Positions 19,031-28,952 of a stretch of 50,929 bases of DNA are shown here, piece by piece. Source of the DNA: an uncultured Gemmatimonadota bacterium. Lineage in GTDB: Bacteria > Gemmatimonadota > Gemmatimonadetes > Gemmatimonadales > Gemmatimonadaceae. How positions within the stretch are numbered: the first letter of the stretch is position 1; each line of letters opens with the position of its first letter. The position numbers and the translations under genes are program-made. The notes under the pieces were generated by a model, which was not told the origin of the DNA, made no database searches, and saw only the letters and a list, made by a program, of their open reading frames with translations. The stretch lies in contig CAMLDY010000010.1 in the NCBI GenBank assembly GCA_946478895.1, positions 1 through 50,929 on the forward strand, given 5' to 3'.

Positions 19031-19828
19031 ATGCACCCCCGGCGAAGTTTCAGCCGCTGGCGTCTGCTCGTCGCCGCGCCACGTACCGGCGCGGAGAACA
19101 TGGCGCGGGATGTCGCGCTTCACGCGCGCGCCGCGCGCACCGGCGAGACCGTGTTCAGCGTGTACTCCTGGAGTGCGCCGACGCTGTCGCTCGGGCGCAA
19201 TCAGCCGGCGCGCGGCAGCTACGACCTCGGGAAGCTGCGCGCGTCCGGCGTGGATGTCGTGCGGCGTCCGACCGGCGGCCGCGCCATCCTCCATGATCGG
19301 GAGGTCACCTACAGCGTGACCGCGCCCATCGACCAGGACGTCTCGCTCCGTGAAACCTACGAGCGGATCAATCGCATCCTCCGCTCGGGACTGAGCCGCC
19401 TCGGGGTATTCGTCGAGGCCGCCGGCCCCACCGAGCGCGCGGGCGTGCCGAGCACCCGGCCGTGTTTCGAGACACCGTTCGAGGGAGAGCTCGTTTCCGA
19501 AGGCGCGAAGCTGGTAGGCAGTGCCCAGTGGCGCGACGGAGGAGCTTTGTTGCAGCACGGCTCCATCCTCGTCGATGATGATCAGTCGTCGCTGTCAACC
19601 TTCGGGAGCGGACCGGGGTCCTTTGACGGAGCGATTCCGGCGCCGGCAACGCTCCAATCGCTGCTCGGGCGAGCGCCGGATGTCCGCGAAGTCGCGACCG
19701 CGATGTTCGACGCCGTCCGCGCCCTCGAGGACGCCGACGCGACGAAGCTGATGGAAGATGAGATCAGAGGCGAAGCGATGGAGCACGTACCGCACTTTCT
19801 CGACGAGGGCTGGACATGGCGGCGATGA
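19031..19828 (+). CDS. LipM/LplA-like lipoate/octanoate protein acyltransferase
   Basis: Protein of 265 aa of the biotin/lipoate protein ligase fold. VRRPTGGRAILHDREVTYSV is the core ligand-binding motif. PCFETPFEGEL followed by KLVGSAQWRDGGALLQHGSI matches LipM-type octanoyltransferases, whose catalytic Cys sits in the CF segment. It therefore probably transfers octanoyl or lipoyl groups to GcvH, in keeping with its position divergent from gcvP, although an ATP-dependent ligase role cannot be excluded. A separate LipB is encoded at 41212. Its stop overlaps the start region of the ABC-transporter binding protein. Confidence 0.82.
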   Translation: MHPRRSFSRWRLLVAAPRTGAENMARDVALHARAARTGETVFSVYSWSAPTLSLGRNQPARGSYDLGKLRASGVDVVRRPTGGRAILHDREVTYSVTAPIDQDVSLRETYERINRILRSGLSRLGVFVEAAGPTERAGVPSTRPCFETPFEGELVSEGAKLVGSAQWRDGGALLQHGSILVDDDQSSLSTFGSGPGSFDGAIPAPATLQSLLGRAPDVREVATAMFDAVRALEDADATKLMEDEIRGEAMEHVPHFLDEGWTWRR

Positions 19829-21543
19829 GACGCTCCGCGCTCCTTTGCATGGCGCTCGCGTTGGGGTGCACTGGAGCCGAATCGTCATCGGCGCGTAACA
19901 CCGGGGGCACGCTCGTGATCTCCACCGGCGGTGACCCGGGCCCGCTGATTCCGGCGCTGACCCAGACGGTTCAGACGTCCCAGATCGTCGACATGATCTA
20001 CGATCGCCTCGCCGACATCGGGGATTCGCTCAACATCCTGAACGACAACGGCTTCACGCCGCGTCTCGCAGATCGCTGGGCCTGGAGCGCCGACTCTCTA
20101 AGCATCGCCTTCCACCTGAATCCGAACGCGAGGTGGCACGACGGCGTGCCGGTGCGCTCGAACGACGTCCGATTCACCGTCACGAGCACCAAGGATTCGA
20201 CGCTCGGCTCGCCCGCGGCATCGGTGATCTCCAACATCGATTCCGTATCGACACCCGATTCGGCGACAGCGGTGGTCTGGTTTCACGCCAGAAGCCCGCA
20301 GCAATTTTTCGACGCGACTTATCAGCTGCCAATCGTTCCCGAGCACATATGGAAGCCCATTCCGCCCTCGGCGTGGCGCGCGTCCGATGCCGGCCGGCAT
20401 CCGATCGGATCGGGACAGTACCGTTTTTCCCGCTGGGTGCCCCGCGCGGTCGTTGAGATAGTTGCCGACACCGCCAACTATCGCGGCCGGCCCAGGCTGA
20501 ATCGGGTGATCTGGGCAATCAGCTCCGATTTCCAGACCGCGGTGACGAGATTTCTGAGCGGGGAAGCCGACTTCTTCGAGCAGCTGCGACCCGAGAACCT
20601 TCCCGAAGTCGCAAAACACCCCGAGCTCGCGACGCAGCCGTACCGGGCGCTGACGTACAGCTTCGCGCAATTCAATCTTCGCGATCCCGTAAACCACAAT
20701 CGGCCGCATCGACTTTTCGGCAACCGCGATCTGCGACGCGCGCTGACCATGGCGACCGACAGGGCGACTCTGGTTCGAAGCCTTTACGATACTCTTGCAC
20801 TTCCGGCGCTTGGTCCGACCCTCCGTGTCTATCCGACCACCGATCCAAACCTCCCGCAGATTCCCTACGATCCTGCGCGAGCGCGACAGATCCTGGATTC
20901 CCTCGGCTGGCGGATGGGGCCAGACAGCGTGCGCGTGCGCAACGGCACGCCGCTCCGCTTCACGCTCTCGATCCCGGGTACGAGCCAGGTGCGCGTCCGA
21001 ACGGCGGTATTTCTCCAGGAACAGTGGCGAAAAATCGGCGCGAAGGTCGACATCGAAAACCTCGAATTCCCGGCGTTGGCTGAGAAGGACCGAAGGCGCA
21101 CCTTCGACATGGTGCTCGGCCAGTGGAATACCCAGCCGAGTCCGGGCGCGGCGCTCGGATCGTGGGGCATTCAAGCCTCGCGCTCCAGCAGCGGTAACAA
21201 TTTCGGTTCGTACGAAAACCCGGCCTTCGACGCCAACATCGACAGCGCGCTCGCGTCCTTCGATCCCGCGCGGAGGAAGGCCTACTTCACCGCCGCGTAC
21301 GAGACCATCATCCAGGACGCGCCGGCAATCTGGATCGCGGAGCCGCTCAGCATCGCCGGCTATCATTCCCGCCTGCAGCTCGCGACGCTTCGCCCCGACG
21401 CGTGGTGGTCCCACATCCCCGACTGGTGGATTCCGGCCGACAAGCGCATTCCCCGTGACAACGCTCCGGTCGTGCTGTCCGGCAGCGCCGCTTCCGGAAC
21501 CGCTTCATCAACGGCCCAACAACCGGGTCAAAAGAGCCCGTAG
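19816..21543 (+). CDS. Peptide/oligopeptide ABC transporter substrate-binding lipoprotein (SBP family 5)
   Basis: Extracytoplasmic solute-binding protein of 575 aa. The N-terminus has a short basic region, a hydrophobic core and a lipobox MALALGC, so the mature protein is lipid-anchored at the Cys. The fold signature of family 5 binding proteins is visible (RLADRWAWSADSLSIAFHL, ARWHDGVPVRSNDVRFT, RRALTMATDRATLV). The ATG at 19816 has GAGGG upstream; the in-frame ATG at 19825 overlaps the previous stop (ATGA) and gives an equally good signal peptide. It is the first gene of a dppABCDF-like operon. Ligand is probably a peptide. Confidence 0.9.
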   Translation: MAAMRRSALLCMALALGCTGAESSSARNTGGTLVISTGGDPGPLIPALTQTVQTSQIVDMIYDRLADIGDSLNILNDNGFTPRLADRWAWSADSLSIAFHLNPNARWHDGVPVRSNDVRFTVTSTKDSTLGSPAASVISNIDSVSTPDSATAVVWFHARSPQQFFDATYQLPIVPEHIWKPIPPSAWRASDAGRHPIGSGQYRFSRWVPRAVVEIVADTANYRGRPRLNRVIWAISSDFQTAVTRFLSGEADFFEQLRPENLPEVAKHPELATQPYRALTYSFAQFNLRDPVNHNRPHRLFGNRDLRRALTMATDRATLVRSLYDTLALPALGPTLRVYPTTDPNLPQIPYDPARARQILDSLGWRMGPDSVRVRNGTPLRFTLSIPGTSQVRVRTAVFLQEQWRKIGAKVDIENLEFPALAEKDRRRTFDMVLGQWNTQPSPGAALGSWGIQASRSSSGNNFGSYENPAFDANIDSALASFDPARRKAYFTAAYETIIQDAPAIWIAEPLSIAGYHSRLQLATLRPDAWWSHIPDWWIPADKRIPRDNAPVVLSGSAASGTASSTAQQPGQKSP

Positions 21544-21546
21544 CGG

Positions 21547-22518
21547 GTGATCCGCTACCTCGCGCGACGGCTGGGACAGGCCGTGATGATCGTCGCGATC
21601 GTCGCGGTCATCACCTTCATCCTGATCCATCTCGCGCCGGGCGATCCGTTCAGCGCGGTCGTCGACAACCCGAACGTCAGTGAGAGCGTGCGCGCGACGC
21701 TGCGCGCTCAGTACGGCCTGGACCGTCCGCTGCCCGAGCAGTTCTTGAGATACGCCGGTGCGCTCGCCCGCGGTGAGCTGGGCTGGTCGTTCTCCTACGA
21801 ACGACCCGTGCGCGATGTGCTCGCGATGGCGCTGCCCAACACCGTGCTCCTCATGGGAGTCGCGCTGGTCGGCAGCTTCGCTCTCGGAATTCTCGTCGCC
21901 CTCATTCAGGTGGCGCGCCGCGGCTCGTTCACCGACCACGCGTTGAGTGGCATCTCGCTTTTGTTCTTTTCGATGCCGGATTTCTGGCTGGCGATTCTGA
22001 CGCTGCTCGCGTTCACCTACTGGCTGCCGATTTTTCCGGTCGGTGGCGCGGTCGACCCCGTCATGCACGAGTATCTGAGCTGGGGCGGTCGCGTCGTGGA
22101 TCGGCTGCGACACCTCGCATTGCCCGCACTCACGCTCACCGTTCTGGCCTCGGCGAGTGTCGCGCGATTCCAGCGCGCTGCATTGCTTGACGTCCTCCCT
22201 TCCGACTACATCCGGACCGCGCGGCTCAAGGGACTCACCGAGCGCCAGATCCTGCGCCGCCACGCACTGCGCAATGCGCTGCTCCCCATCATCACACTGA
22301 TTGGATTGTCATTTCCGGCGCTGCTCACCGGAGCGTTCTTCATCGAGAAGATCTTCGCGTGGCCGGGAATGGGGTTCGCGGTCGTGAGCGCGATCGGAAC
22401 CCGTGACTACCCCCTCGTCGTCGGCGGCGTGATCATCGGCAGCATCATGGTTGCCCTGGGAAGCCTGCTTGCCGACCTCCTCTACGCGTGGGCCGACCCG
22501 AGGCTCCGTGGCCACTAG
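21547..22518 (+). CDS. Peptide ABC transporter permease (DppB/OppB type)
   Basis: Inner-membrane permease of 323 aa with about six transmembrane segments. The N-terminus MIRYLARRLGQAVMIVAIVA and the segment LAPGDPF are typical of DppB-type subunits. The cytoplasmic EAA loop that contacts the ATPases is DYIRTARLKGLTERQILRRH. The start is GTG at 21547, 3 bp after the binding-protein stop. Confidence 0.93.
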   Translation: MIRYLARRLGQAVMIVAIVAVITFILIHLAPGDPFSAVVDNPNVSESVRATLRAQYGLDRPLPEQFLRYAGALARGELGWSFSYERPVRDVLAMALPNTVLLMGVALVGSFALGILVALIQVARRGSFTDHALSGISLLFFSMPDFWLAILTLLAFTYWLPIFPVGGAVDPVMHEYLSWGGRVVDRLRHLALPALTLTVLASASVARFQRAALLDVLPSDYIRTARLKGLTERQILRRHALRNALLPIITLIGLSFPALLTGAFFIEKIFAWPGMGFAVVSAIGTRDYPLVVGGVIIGSIMVALGSLLADLLYAWADPRLRGH

Positions 22519-23374
22519 CATCGAGCAGCCCCGCGAGTCACCGCTCGGGCTCGCTCTGCGTGGAGTCCTGCGCAAGCCGTCGTCGCGTTTCGCCGCTGCT
22601 ACCCTTGGGGTGATCATCATGATCGGCTTGCTCGCGCCCTTGATCGCGCCCTACGATCCCGCGGCCCAGCCAGACATCGTTTTGCTGAAAAGCCTGCCGC
22701 CGTCGCTGGCGCATCCTTTTGGGACCGATCCCTACAGCCGCGACGTGCTCAGCCGCGTGATCTACGGCGCCCGGCTGTCTCTTTCGATTGGAATTCTGGC
22801 GACGGTGGTGAGTCTCACCCTCGGCGTCGCGTACGGCGCGATTGCGGGCTACGCCGGCGGATTCGTCGATGCAGTGATGATGCGCGTGCTCGATGCGCTT
22901 CTTTCGATCCCGCGGCTGCTGCTCCTGCTCGGCGTACTGGTTGCGTGGCCGCATCTTTCGGTGCCGGCACTCGTGGTATTCCTCGGACTCACCGGCTGGT
23001 TCGGCCTCAGTCGCATCGTCAGGGGTCAGGTTCTTGCGTTGAAACACGCCGAATTCGTCACCGCGGCGCTGGCGCTTGGCGCGAGCCGGCGACGAGTTCT
23101 GGTGAGGCACTTGCTCCCGAATCTCGTCTCGCCGATCGTCGTTGCGGCAACCCTTGGGGTAGCGCACGTCATCGTGCTCGAGGCGGGGCTGTCGTATCTT
23201 GGCATCGGCGTACCGCAGCCGCTGGCGAGCTGGGGTAACATCATTCAGGATGGGGCGGATCAGGTTGCAACGCTGTGGTGGATGTCACTCTTTCCCGGAC
23301 TCTTCATGGTCCTGACGGTGATGACGCTGAATGTCCTGGGCGAGGCGCTTCGCGATGTGTATGAGCGGCGATGA
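22508..23374 (+). CDS. Peptide ABC transporter permease (DppC/OppC type)
   Basis: Second permease, 288 aa from the GTG at 22508 (preceded by CGAGG and overlapping the dppB-like gene by 11 bp). The open frame extends to 22451, but that part is the DppB reading frame's shadow. DppC features are HPFGTDPYSRDVLSRVIYGAR and the EAA loop KHAEFVTAALALGASRRRVL. It forms the heterodimeric channel with the preceding gene product. Confidence 0.92.
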   Translation: MATSIEQPRESPLGLALRGVLRKPSSRFAAATLGVIIMIGLLAPLIAPYDPAAQPDIVLLKSLPPSLAHPFGTDPYSRDVLSRVIYGARLSLSIGILATVVSLTLGVAYGAIAGYAGGFVDAVMMRVLDALLSIPRLLLLLGVLVAWPHLSVPALVVFLGLTGWFGLSRIVRGQVLALKHAEFVTAALALGASRRRVLVRHLLPNLVSPIVVAATLGVAHVIVLEAGLSYLGIGVPQPLASWGNIIQDGADQVATLWWMSLFPGLFMVLTVMTLNVLGEALRDVYERR

Positions 23375-23377
23375 TCG

Positions 23378-24412
23378 ATGAGTGATCCGCTCCTCTCCGT
23401 TCGCGACCTCCGCACCTGGTTCTACACCGAGGCGGGAATTGCCCGCTCGGTGGACGGCGTCACCTTCGACGTTGGCGCCGGCGAGACAGTCGGCATCGTC
23501 GGCGAGTCGGGCTGCGGAAAGTCGGTCACCGCGCTTTCGATTCTGCGCCTGATCCAGCCGCCGGGCCGCATCGAGCCGGGGAGCGTCATCGATTTCGAGG
23601 GCCGCGACATCGTTACCCTCGACGACGATGCAATGCGCGACATTCGCGGCAACCGCATCTCGATGATCTTTCAGGAGCCGATGTCGGCGCTCAATCCGGT
23701 GTTCACCGTCGGCGACCAGGTCGCCGAAGTCGCGCGCGTGCACGGCGACATGAGCCGCAGCGATGCCTGGAAGCGCGCCGTCGAGATGCTGGCGATGACG
23801 GGCATTCCGGATGCGGAGGTGCGAGCGCGCCAGTATCCGCACCAGCTGTCAGGAGGAATGCGGCAGCGTGTGCTGATCGCGATGGCGCTCATGATGAAGC
23901 CCGCGCTCGTCATCGCCGACGAGCCGACCACCGCTCTCGACGTCACGATCCAGGCGCAGATCCTCGAGCTCCTTGTCGACCTCCAGAAGAAAATCGGCAC
24001 CTCGATCCTGATGATCACCCACGATCTCGGCGTCATCGCCGAGACCACAAAACGGGTGATCGTGATGTACGCCGGGGAGATCGTGGAGGAGACCAGCGTC
24101 GATGAGCTGTTTGCGCGGCCCCATCATCCGTACACCGAAGGCCTGATCGGATCGATGCCCCACATCGGACACGACAAGGACCGTCTGAACGTCATTCCCG
24201 GCACGGTGCCCGCGCCGACGGACTGGCCCCACGGCTGTCGCTTCCGCGACCGCTGTCCATACTCGTGGGATCTCTGCGCGCGCGAGCACCCGCCGCTCTA
24301 CGAGATTGGATCGAGCGCTCACGTTTCGCGGTGCCATCTCGCCATCGAGCCCGAGCGTCGCAATCATCCGCATCCGCCAATCGTGGTTCAGGAAGGAGCT
24401 GCGGCGGCATGA
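23378..24412 (+). CDS. Peptide ABC transporter ATP-binding protein (DppD/OppD type)
   Basis: ATPase of 344 aa. Walker A GESGCGKS (about 45-52), signature LSGGMRQRV, Walker [13 protein letters not shown] and the switch histidine in MITHDLG are all intact. The C-terminal oligopeptide extension with [14 protein letters not shown], a Cys-rich segment typical of DppD/OppD, is present. It lies 3 bp after the permease gene and overlaps the next ATPase gene as ATGA. Confidence 0.94.
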   Translation: MSDPLLSVRDLRTWFYTEAGIARSVDGVTFDVGAGETVGIVGESGCGKSVTALSILRLIQPPGRIEPGSVIDFEGRDIVTLDDDAMRDIRGNRISMIFQEPMSALNPVFTVGDQVAEVARVHGDMSRSDAWKRAVEMLAMTGIPDAEVRARQYPHQLSGGMRQRVLIAMALMMKPALVIADEPTTALDVTIQAQILELLVDLQKKIGTSILMITHDLGVIAETTKRVIVMYAGEIVEETSVDELFARPHHPYTEGLIGSMPHIGHDKDRLNVIPGTVPAPTDWPHGCRFRDRCPYSWDLCAREHPPLYEIGSSAHVSRCHLAIEPERRNHPHPPIVVQEGAAAA

Positions 24413-25476
24413 ACGGCGTGCAGCCGCTCGTCTCCGTGCGCAACCTGCGCAAGGAATTCCCGATCAAGAAGGGCGTCTTCGCGCGTCAGGTCGGGTCCGT
24501 GAAAGCAGTGAATGATGTTTCGCTCGACGTCTCCCGCGGCGAGACCCTCGGCGTCGTCGGGGAGTCGGGCTGCGGCAAGACCACCACCGGCCGCACGATA
24601 CTGCGATTGCTAGAGCCGACCTCCGGCGAGATCATGTTCGAGGGGCGCGACGTTCGCGCGATGAACACATCGGAGCTGCGCGCGCTCAGACGCGAGATGC
24701 AGATCATCTTCCAGGATCCCGTCTCGTCGCTCAACCCGCGCATGACCGTGGGCGCCATCATCCGCGAAGGGCTCACAATCCACAAGCTCGCTGAAGGCTC
24801 GGCTGCCGACGCGCGAGTGCGCCAGTTACTCCAGGAAGTCGGGCTCCGCGCCGAGTACTCCAATCGCTATCCACACGAATTCTCGGGAGGTCAGCGCCAG
24901 CGCATCGGCATCGCGCGCGCTCTCTCCGTCGAGCCCAAGTTCATCGTCTGCGACGAGCCGGTTTCGGCGCTCGACGTATCGGTCCAGGCGCAGGTGATCA
25001 ACCTCCTCGAGGATCTGCAGCGCGAGCACAACCTCACCTACATGTTCATCGCGCACGACTTGTCGGTGGTCGAGCACATCGCTGATCGTGTCGCGGTCAT
25101 GTATCTGGGCAAGGTCGTGGAGCTCGCGACCTCGGAAGACCTGTACGGAACTCCGTTGATGCCGTACACCCAGGCGCTTCTGTCGGCGGTGCCGGTCGCC
25201 GATCCGAAGGCGCGCAAGGAGCGCATTATCCTCCAGGGCGATGTTCCTTCGCCGGCCAATCCGCCGTCCGGCTGCGTGTTTCATCCGCGCTGCCATCACC
25301 CGGCCAAGGACGCAGCTTGCGCCGCGATCGTGCCGCCGCTCGAGGAAAAATCACCCGGACATTTCGTCGCGTGCATCAAGCAGCCGCCCACGACGATAAC
25401 CTGGGAGCAACAAAAGCAGGCCGGTGGCGTACATCCACCTGAGAGGTATCTTCCGCTCGCCGCGGTTCACGCCTGA
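24409..25476 (+). CDS. Peptide ABC transporter ATP-binding protein (DppF/OppF type)
   Basis: Second ATPase, 355 aa from the ATG at 24409 (ATGA overlap, AAGGAG about 12 bases upstream). The open frame reaches back to 24265 inside dppD but that part is shadow sequence. Walker [10 protein letters not shown], signature [15 protein letters not shown] and Walker [13 protein letters not shown] are intact. The C-terminal [16 protein letters not shown] segment is the OppF-type Cys-containing extension. It completes a five-gene transporter. Confidence 0.94.
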   Translation: MNGVQPLVSVRNLRKEFPIKKGVFARQVGSVKAVNDVSLDVSRGETLGVVGESGCGKTTTGRTILRLLEPTSGEIMFEGRDVRAMNTSELRALRREMQIIFQDPVSSLNPRMTVGAIIREGLTIHKLAEGSAADARVRQLLQEVGLRAEYSNRYPHEFSGGQRQRIGIARALSVEPKFIVCDEPVSALDVSVQAQVINLLEDLQREHNLTYMFIAHDLSVVEHIADRVAVMYLGKVVELATSEDLYGTPLMPYTQALLSAVPVADPKARKERIILQGDVPSPANPPSGCVFHPRCHHPAKDAACAAIVPPLEEKSPGHFVACIKQPPTTITWEQQKQAGGVHPPERYLPLAAVHA

Positions 25477-25497
25477 CGGACTCAAACCCCCGGAAAA

Positions 25498-27084
25498 ATG
25501 GCCAGAGACTCGAAAGATGTTTTTGATCAGCCGCAGGCGGGCACTGTAACGCACGACGAGCCGCCGCCCGGATTAACCCGCGGCGCCAGCACGCGCACCT
25601 TTTTCGGCCAGCCGATCGGGCTCTCGACTCTCTTCCTGACCGAGATGTGGGAGCGGTTCTCGTTCTACGGAATCCGGCCGCTCCTGATTCTGTTCATGAC
25701 CGCCGCGCTCGCGACCGGCGGGTTCGCATTCTCCCGCGAGACCGCGGGCGCCATCGTCGGCATCTACTCCGCCTGCGTCTATCTCTCCGCGCTGCCCGGC
25801 GGCTGGATCGCCGACCGGCTACTCGGCCTGCGGCGCGCAATCTGGTACGGCGCAATTCTGATCGCGCTCGGACACATCTCGATCGCGCTGTCGATCGTAT
25901 TCGCGCACTCGGCGTTCTTCATCGGCCTGATTCTGATCGTGCTCGGAACCGGACTGCTCAAGCCGAACATCTCCGCCATAGTCGGAGACCTCTATCCCGA
26001 AGGCGGCTCGAGACGCGACGCCGGCTTCTCGATTTTTTACATGGGCATCAATCTCGGCGCGCTGATCGCTCCGCTCGTCACCGGTTACCTGGGCGAGAAG
26101 ATCGCCTGGCATCTCGGCTTCGGCGCCGCGGGCGTCGGGATGCTGATCGGCGTCTTCACCTACTGGGCGCGCGCGGACAAGACCCTCGGCGATGTGGGCG
26201 TCGCGCCGGCATCTACCGATCCCGCCGAGCACAGACGCATCAAGCTCGTCATCTGGATCAGCGTCGCGATCATCGTCCTGCTCGTGCTGCTCACGATGAC
26301 CGGTGTGATGGCGATCAACCCGGTCAACATCGCGCGCCGGATGACGGTCGTGATCGTCGGACTAGCGCTTCTATACTTTCTCTACGTCTTCGCCCTCGGC
26401 GGGCTCGACGGCGCCGAGAAGCGGCGCGTGCTGGTGATCTTCCTGCTCTTCGTTTTCGCATCGATATTCTGGTCGGCCTTCGAGCAGGCGCCGACGTCGC
26501 TGAATCTTTTCGCGCACGATTTCACCGACCGCGTGGTCTTCGGCTGGCAGATGCCCACCCTGTGGCTGCAGTCGGCGAACTCGGTATTCGTCATCGCGCT
26601 GGCGCCGGTGTTCGGGATGCTCTGGATCGCGCTCGGCAAGCGCGGCAAGGATCCGTCGAGCGTGGCGAAGTTCGCGTGGGGACTTTTCTTCGCGGGCCTC
26701 GGATTTCTGGTAATGCTTTTCGCCGCCAACATCGTGATCAACGGTGGCGGGCACGTTCTGGTCTCGCCGTGGTGGCTGGTGCTCAGCTACCTGTTCCAGA
26801 CCTTTGGCGAGCTGTCGCTCAGTCCGGTCGGGCTCAGCTCGATGACCAAGCTGGCGCCGCCCAAGTTCAAGGGACAGATGATGGGTGTGTGGTTCATGGC
26901 ATCGGCGCTCGGCAACCTGATTGCGGGCCTCGTTGGCGGACACATCGATCCCGAGAAGCTCGAGCAGATGCCGGCGCTGTTCAAGCAGACGTCATTGTCG
27001 CTATTTGCGGCGGCCGTTGTTTGCGCGCTGCTGGTGTTTCCGGTGCGACGGATGATGCGCGGAGTGCCGGCCGGGGACAGGTAG
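25498..27084 (+). CDS. POT/PTR2-family proton-coupled peptide transporter
   Basis: Inner-membrane symporter of 528 aa with 12-14 predicted transmembrane segments. The family motif EMWERFSFYGIRPLL (ExxERFxYY type) lies near residue 50. GIYSACVYLSALPGGWIADR and the FAFSR/SIFYMGINLGA segments fit di/tripeptide transporters such as DtpA. The ATG is 21 bp after the DppF-like stop, so it probably shares the operon, giving an ATP-driven and a proton-driven peptide uptake route side by side. Confidence 0.92.
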   Translation: MARDSKDVFDQPQAGTVTHDEPPPGLTRGASTRTFFGQPIGLSTLFLTEMWERFSFYGIRPLLILFMTAALATGGFAFSRETAGAIVGIYSACVYLSALPGGWIADRLLGLRRAIWYGAILIALGHISIALSIVFAHSAFFIGLILIVLGTGLLKPNISAIVGDLYPEGGSRRDAGFSIFYMGINLGALIAPLVTGYLGEKIAWHLGFGAAGVGMLIGVFTYWARADKTLGDVGVAPASTDPAEHRRIKLVIWISVAIIVLLVLLTMTGVMAINPVNIARRMTVVIVGLALLYFLYVFALGGLDGAEKRRVLVIFLLFVFASIFWSAFEQAPTSLNLFAHDFTDRVVFGWQMPTLWLQSANSVFVIALAPVFGMLWIALGKRGKDPSSVAKFAWGLFFAGLGFLVMLFAANIVINGGGHVLVSPWWLVLSYLFQTFGELSLSPVGLSSMTKLAPPKFKGQMMGVWFMASALGNLIAGLVGGHIDPEKLEQMPALFKQTSLSLFAAAVVCALLVFPVRRMMRGVPAGDR

Positions 27085-27225
27085 AACAAGGACGACGGTT
27101 TCTCGCAGCTACGGATAACGCGTTGCGGGTTGTCGGTGGCACAGTTGCCGGATGCCGGATGCCCGAAACTGAAATCGCCGACGCATCATGTAGGCATCGG
27201 GCCACTGCGCACGTAAATCCAGAAG
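27085..27225. other. Convergent intergenic region
   Basis: 141 bp between two convergent genes. No T-tailed hairpin is visible. A stretch at about 27125-27160 (GGGTTGTCGGTGGCACAGTT) loosely resembles the outer repeat near gcvH/gcvP, but the match is partial and may be chance. Confidence 0.35.
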
Positions 27226-28950
27226 CTACGGCCAGTTGAAGACCGACGACGGGATCGACCGCTCGCGATTGTTGAAGATGTCGCGCGGCTCGACCCGGAA
27301 CGTTCTCGTCCAGTCGATGACGGTGAGCCGCGCCTCCCAGCCGTGACCGCGCGGTCCGCGCACCGGGAACGCGAGGTCTGCTCTGAACGTGCGCCGGGAT
27401 TGAGGTGGTGATGCCGCCAGGAGACTGATACCGGTCGAAGCATAGATCGGTGTGTTCACACCGAACGGAGAATCGCCCGCCCACAGCTTTCCCGCCTCGA
27501 AGAAGGGCGCCACCGCAAACGTCGCGAAGTCCTTGTAGCGACCGACGAGATAGCGATCCTCGAAGTGACCGACCACCCGGCGCGCGCCACCGACATCCGC
27601 GGAACGGAAACCCCGCATACCGCCGTCCCGATCGCCGAAGGTCAGCTGGAATGGAATGCGTTGCTTCCAGCCGCCACTCCACTTGATGTCGGTGATCAAA
27701 GTCTGCCGGTTGAAGGGCTTGAGGTAGAGCGCGGCGCGGCCGTGCGTGAGAATTCCGTCCCACTCCCCTTCCGGACTGCGCCTGCCCTCGGCCGCTGCGT
27801 CGATCGCGGCGTAGGCGATCGGTGTCGCCATTCCATAATAGAGATCGCTCGAGACGAACCAGTCGCGCTCCTTGCCGCGCAGAATCTTCATGCCCTTGCC
27901 GACCAGCGTTGCGAGCTGAAATCCGGTGCGAAGATCCTGAGTTCCCTCGATGGCGTCGAAGCCGCTCGCGCGCACGAATCGGACGTCCCGCAGTCCCCAC
28001 AGCGCATTGATCCGCGCCGTCTGATGAATCCTGTAACGGTTGATCAGCGCCGTGCTGGTATCGGGGATCAGACCGGCATCGGTGACGAGGATCGGGGATT
28101 GCGCGGGCCGCTCGTCCTCGAAGGAGATCGAGCCGCCGAGCATCGCCAGCTTGCCCAGCGGCGGGCCGATGCGCGCGACACCGCCAATGTCGCTGTACGA
28201 CCGCGCGATACGGATTGCCGCCGGCTCCGCGCCCGGCCGCCGAAAATAGAAGTAGGTGTTGAGATTCCCCGCCGTGGTGCGCCAGGAGAGCCGCTGCAGA
28301 TCGGTGAGAAAGGGATGGCTGAGCTCGGTCGCCCAGTCACTCCCCAGCTCGCGCCGACCGCCCTCGACCATCATCTGGTACGGGCGTCCGAGAAACTGGT
28401 AATCGACGATGCGTCCAGCGTAGATATCCCTGAAGCGTGCGCCCTTCTTCCACTCCGCATCCACGTGAAAGGCGCTGCCGAGCAGGTTGTCTTCGCCGAG
28501 CAGCAGGGAGTGGATGGCGGGCGATCCACCCCCGATCCCCATCCCGACCAGTATCGAGACTTCGTCGACGGTCGTGACATCGAGCGCGACGCCGCCGTTG
28601 CCGTCGGCGTACGCCAGGACGCTGGCGTCGGCGATGAACGGCTGCGCGCGCAGGATGCGCTCCGACTCCGATCGCCGCAGCTCCGTGCAGCGATCACCCA
28701 GCTGCAGTGCGAGGTACCTGCGGATCACCGCATCGCGGGTCGTAACGTGCTGCTTGGCCGCGTACCTGCCCAGGCGCTGCCAGACGTTGTTGCCGGTGAT
28801 ACGAAACGGGGGATTCGCATTGATGTCGATGCGACTGATGCGCTCCCCCTTGCAGGCGACGGGCAGCCCGCTCAACCTTTGGGGCTGTGCATCTGTCGCC
28901 GACGCGGCGGCGAGCAGCAGAATCAAACCACCCTGTCGAAGAGAGATCAC
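27226..28950 (-). CDS. Omp85/BamA-like outer-membrane beta-barrel protein
   Basis: Protein of 574 aa with an N-terminal Sec signal (LILLLAAASATDA), a short POTRA-like periplasmic region (about 35-130) and a C-terminal barrel. GDRDGGMRGFRSADVGGARR matches the Omp85 superfamily (V)RGF/Y loop motif, and the protein ends in SVFNWP, near the barrel-terminal pattern. It is shorter than BamA, so it is more likely an Omp85-like surface antigen or TamA/ShlB-type member than the essential assembly protein. The start is GTG at 28950, only 2 bp from the divergent hydrolase GTG; no Shine-Dalgarno is evident. Confidence 0.75.
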   Translation of the reverse strand: MISLRQGGLILLLAAASATDAQPQRLSGLPVACKGERISRIDINANPPFRITGNNVWQRLGRYAAKQHVTTRDAVIRRYLALQLGDRCTELRRSESERILRAQPFIADASVLAYADGNGGVALDVTTVDEVSILVGMGIGGGSPAIHSLLLGEDNLLGSAFHVDAEWKKGARFRDIYAGRIVDYQFLGRPYQMMVEGGRRELGSDWATELSHPFLTDLQRLSWRTTAGNLNTYFYFRRPGAEPAAIRIARSYSDIGGVARIGPPLGKLAMLGGSISFEDERPAQSPILVTDAGLIPDTSTALINRYRIHQTARINALWGLRDVRFVRASGFDAIEGTQDLRTGFQLATLVGKGMKILRGKERDWFVSSDLYYGMATPIAYAAIDAAAEGRRSPEGEWDGILTHGRAALYLKPFNRQTLITDIKWSGGWKQRIPFQLTFGDRDGGMRGFRSADVGGARRVVGHFEDRYLVGRYKDFATFAVAPFFEAGKLWAGDSPFGVNTPIYASTGISLLAASPPQSRRTFRADLAFPVRGPRGHGWEARLTVIDWTRTFRVEPRDIFNNRERSIPSSVFNWP

Positions 28951-28952
28951 TC

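Noticed and set aside
27120..27165. Third copy of the gcvH/gcvP outer repeat
   Set aside because: Only short pieces match (GGGTTG, GGTGGCAC.GTT) and the order drifts; could be chance in GC-rich sequence.
25647..27239. 530-codon plus-strand frame within the POT transporter gene
   Set aside because: Arg-rich out-of-frame shadow; the transporter frame has membrane segments and family motifs.
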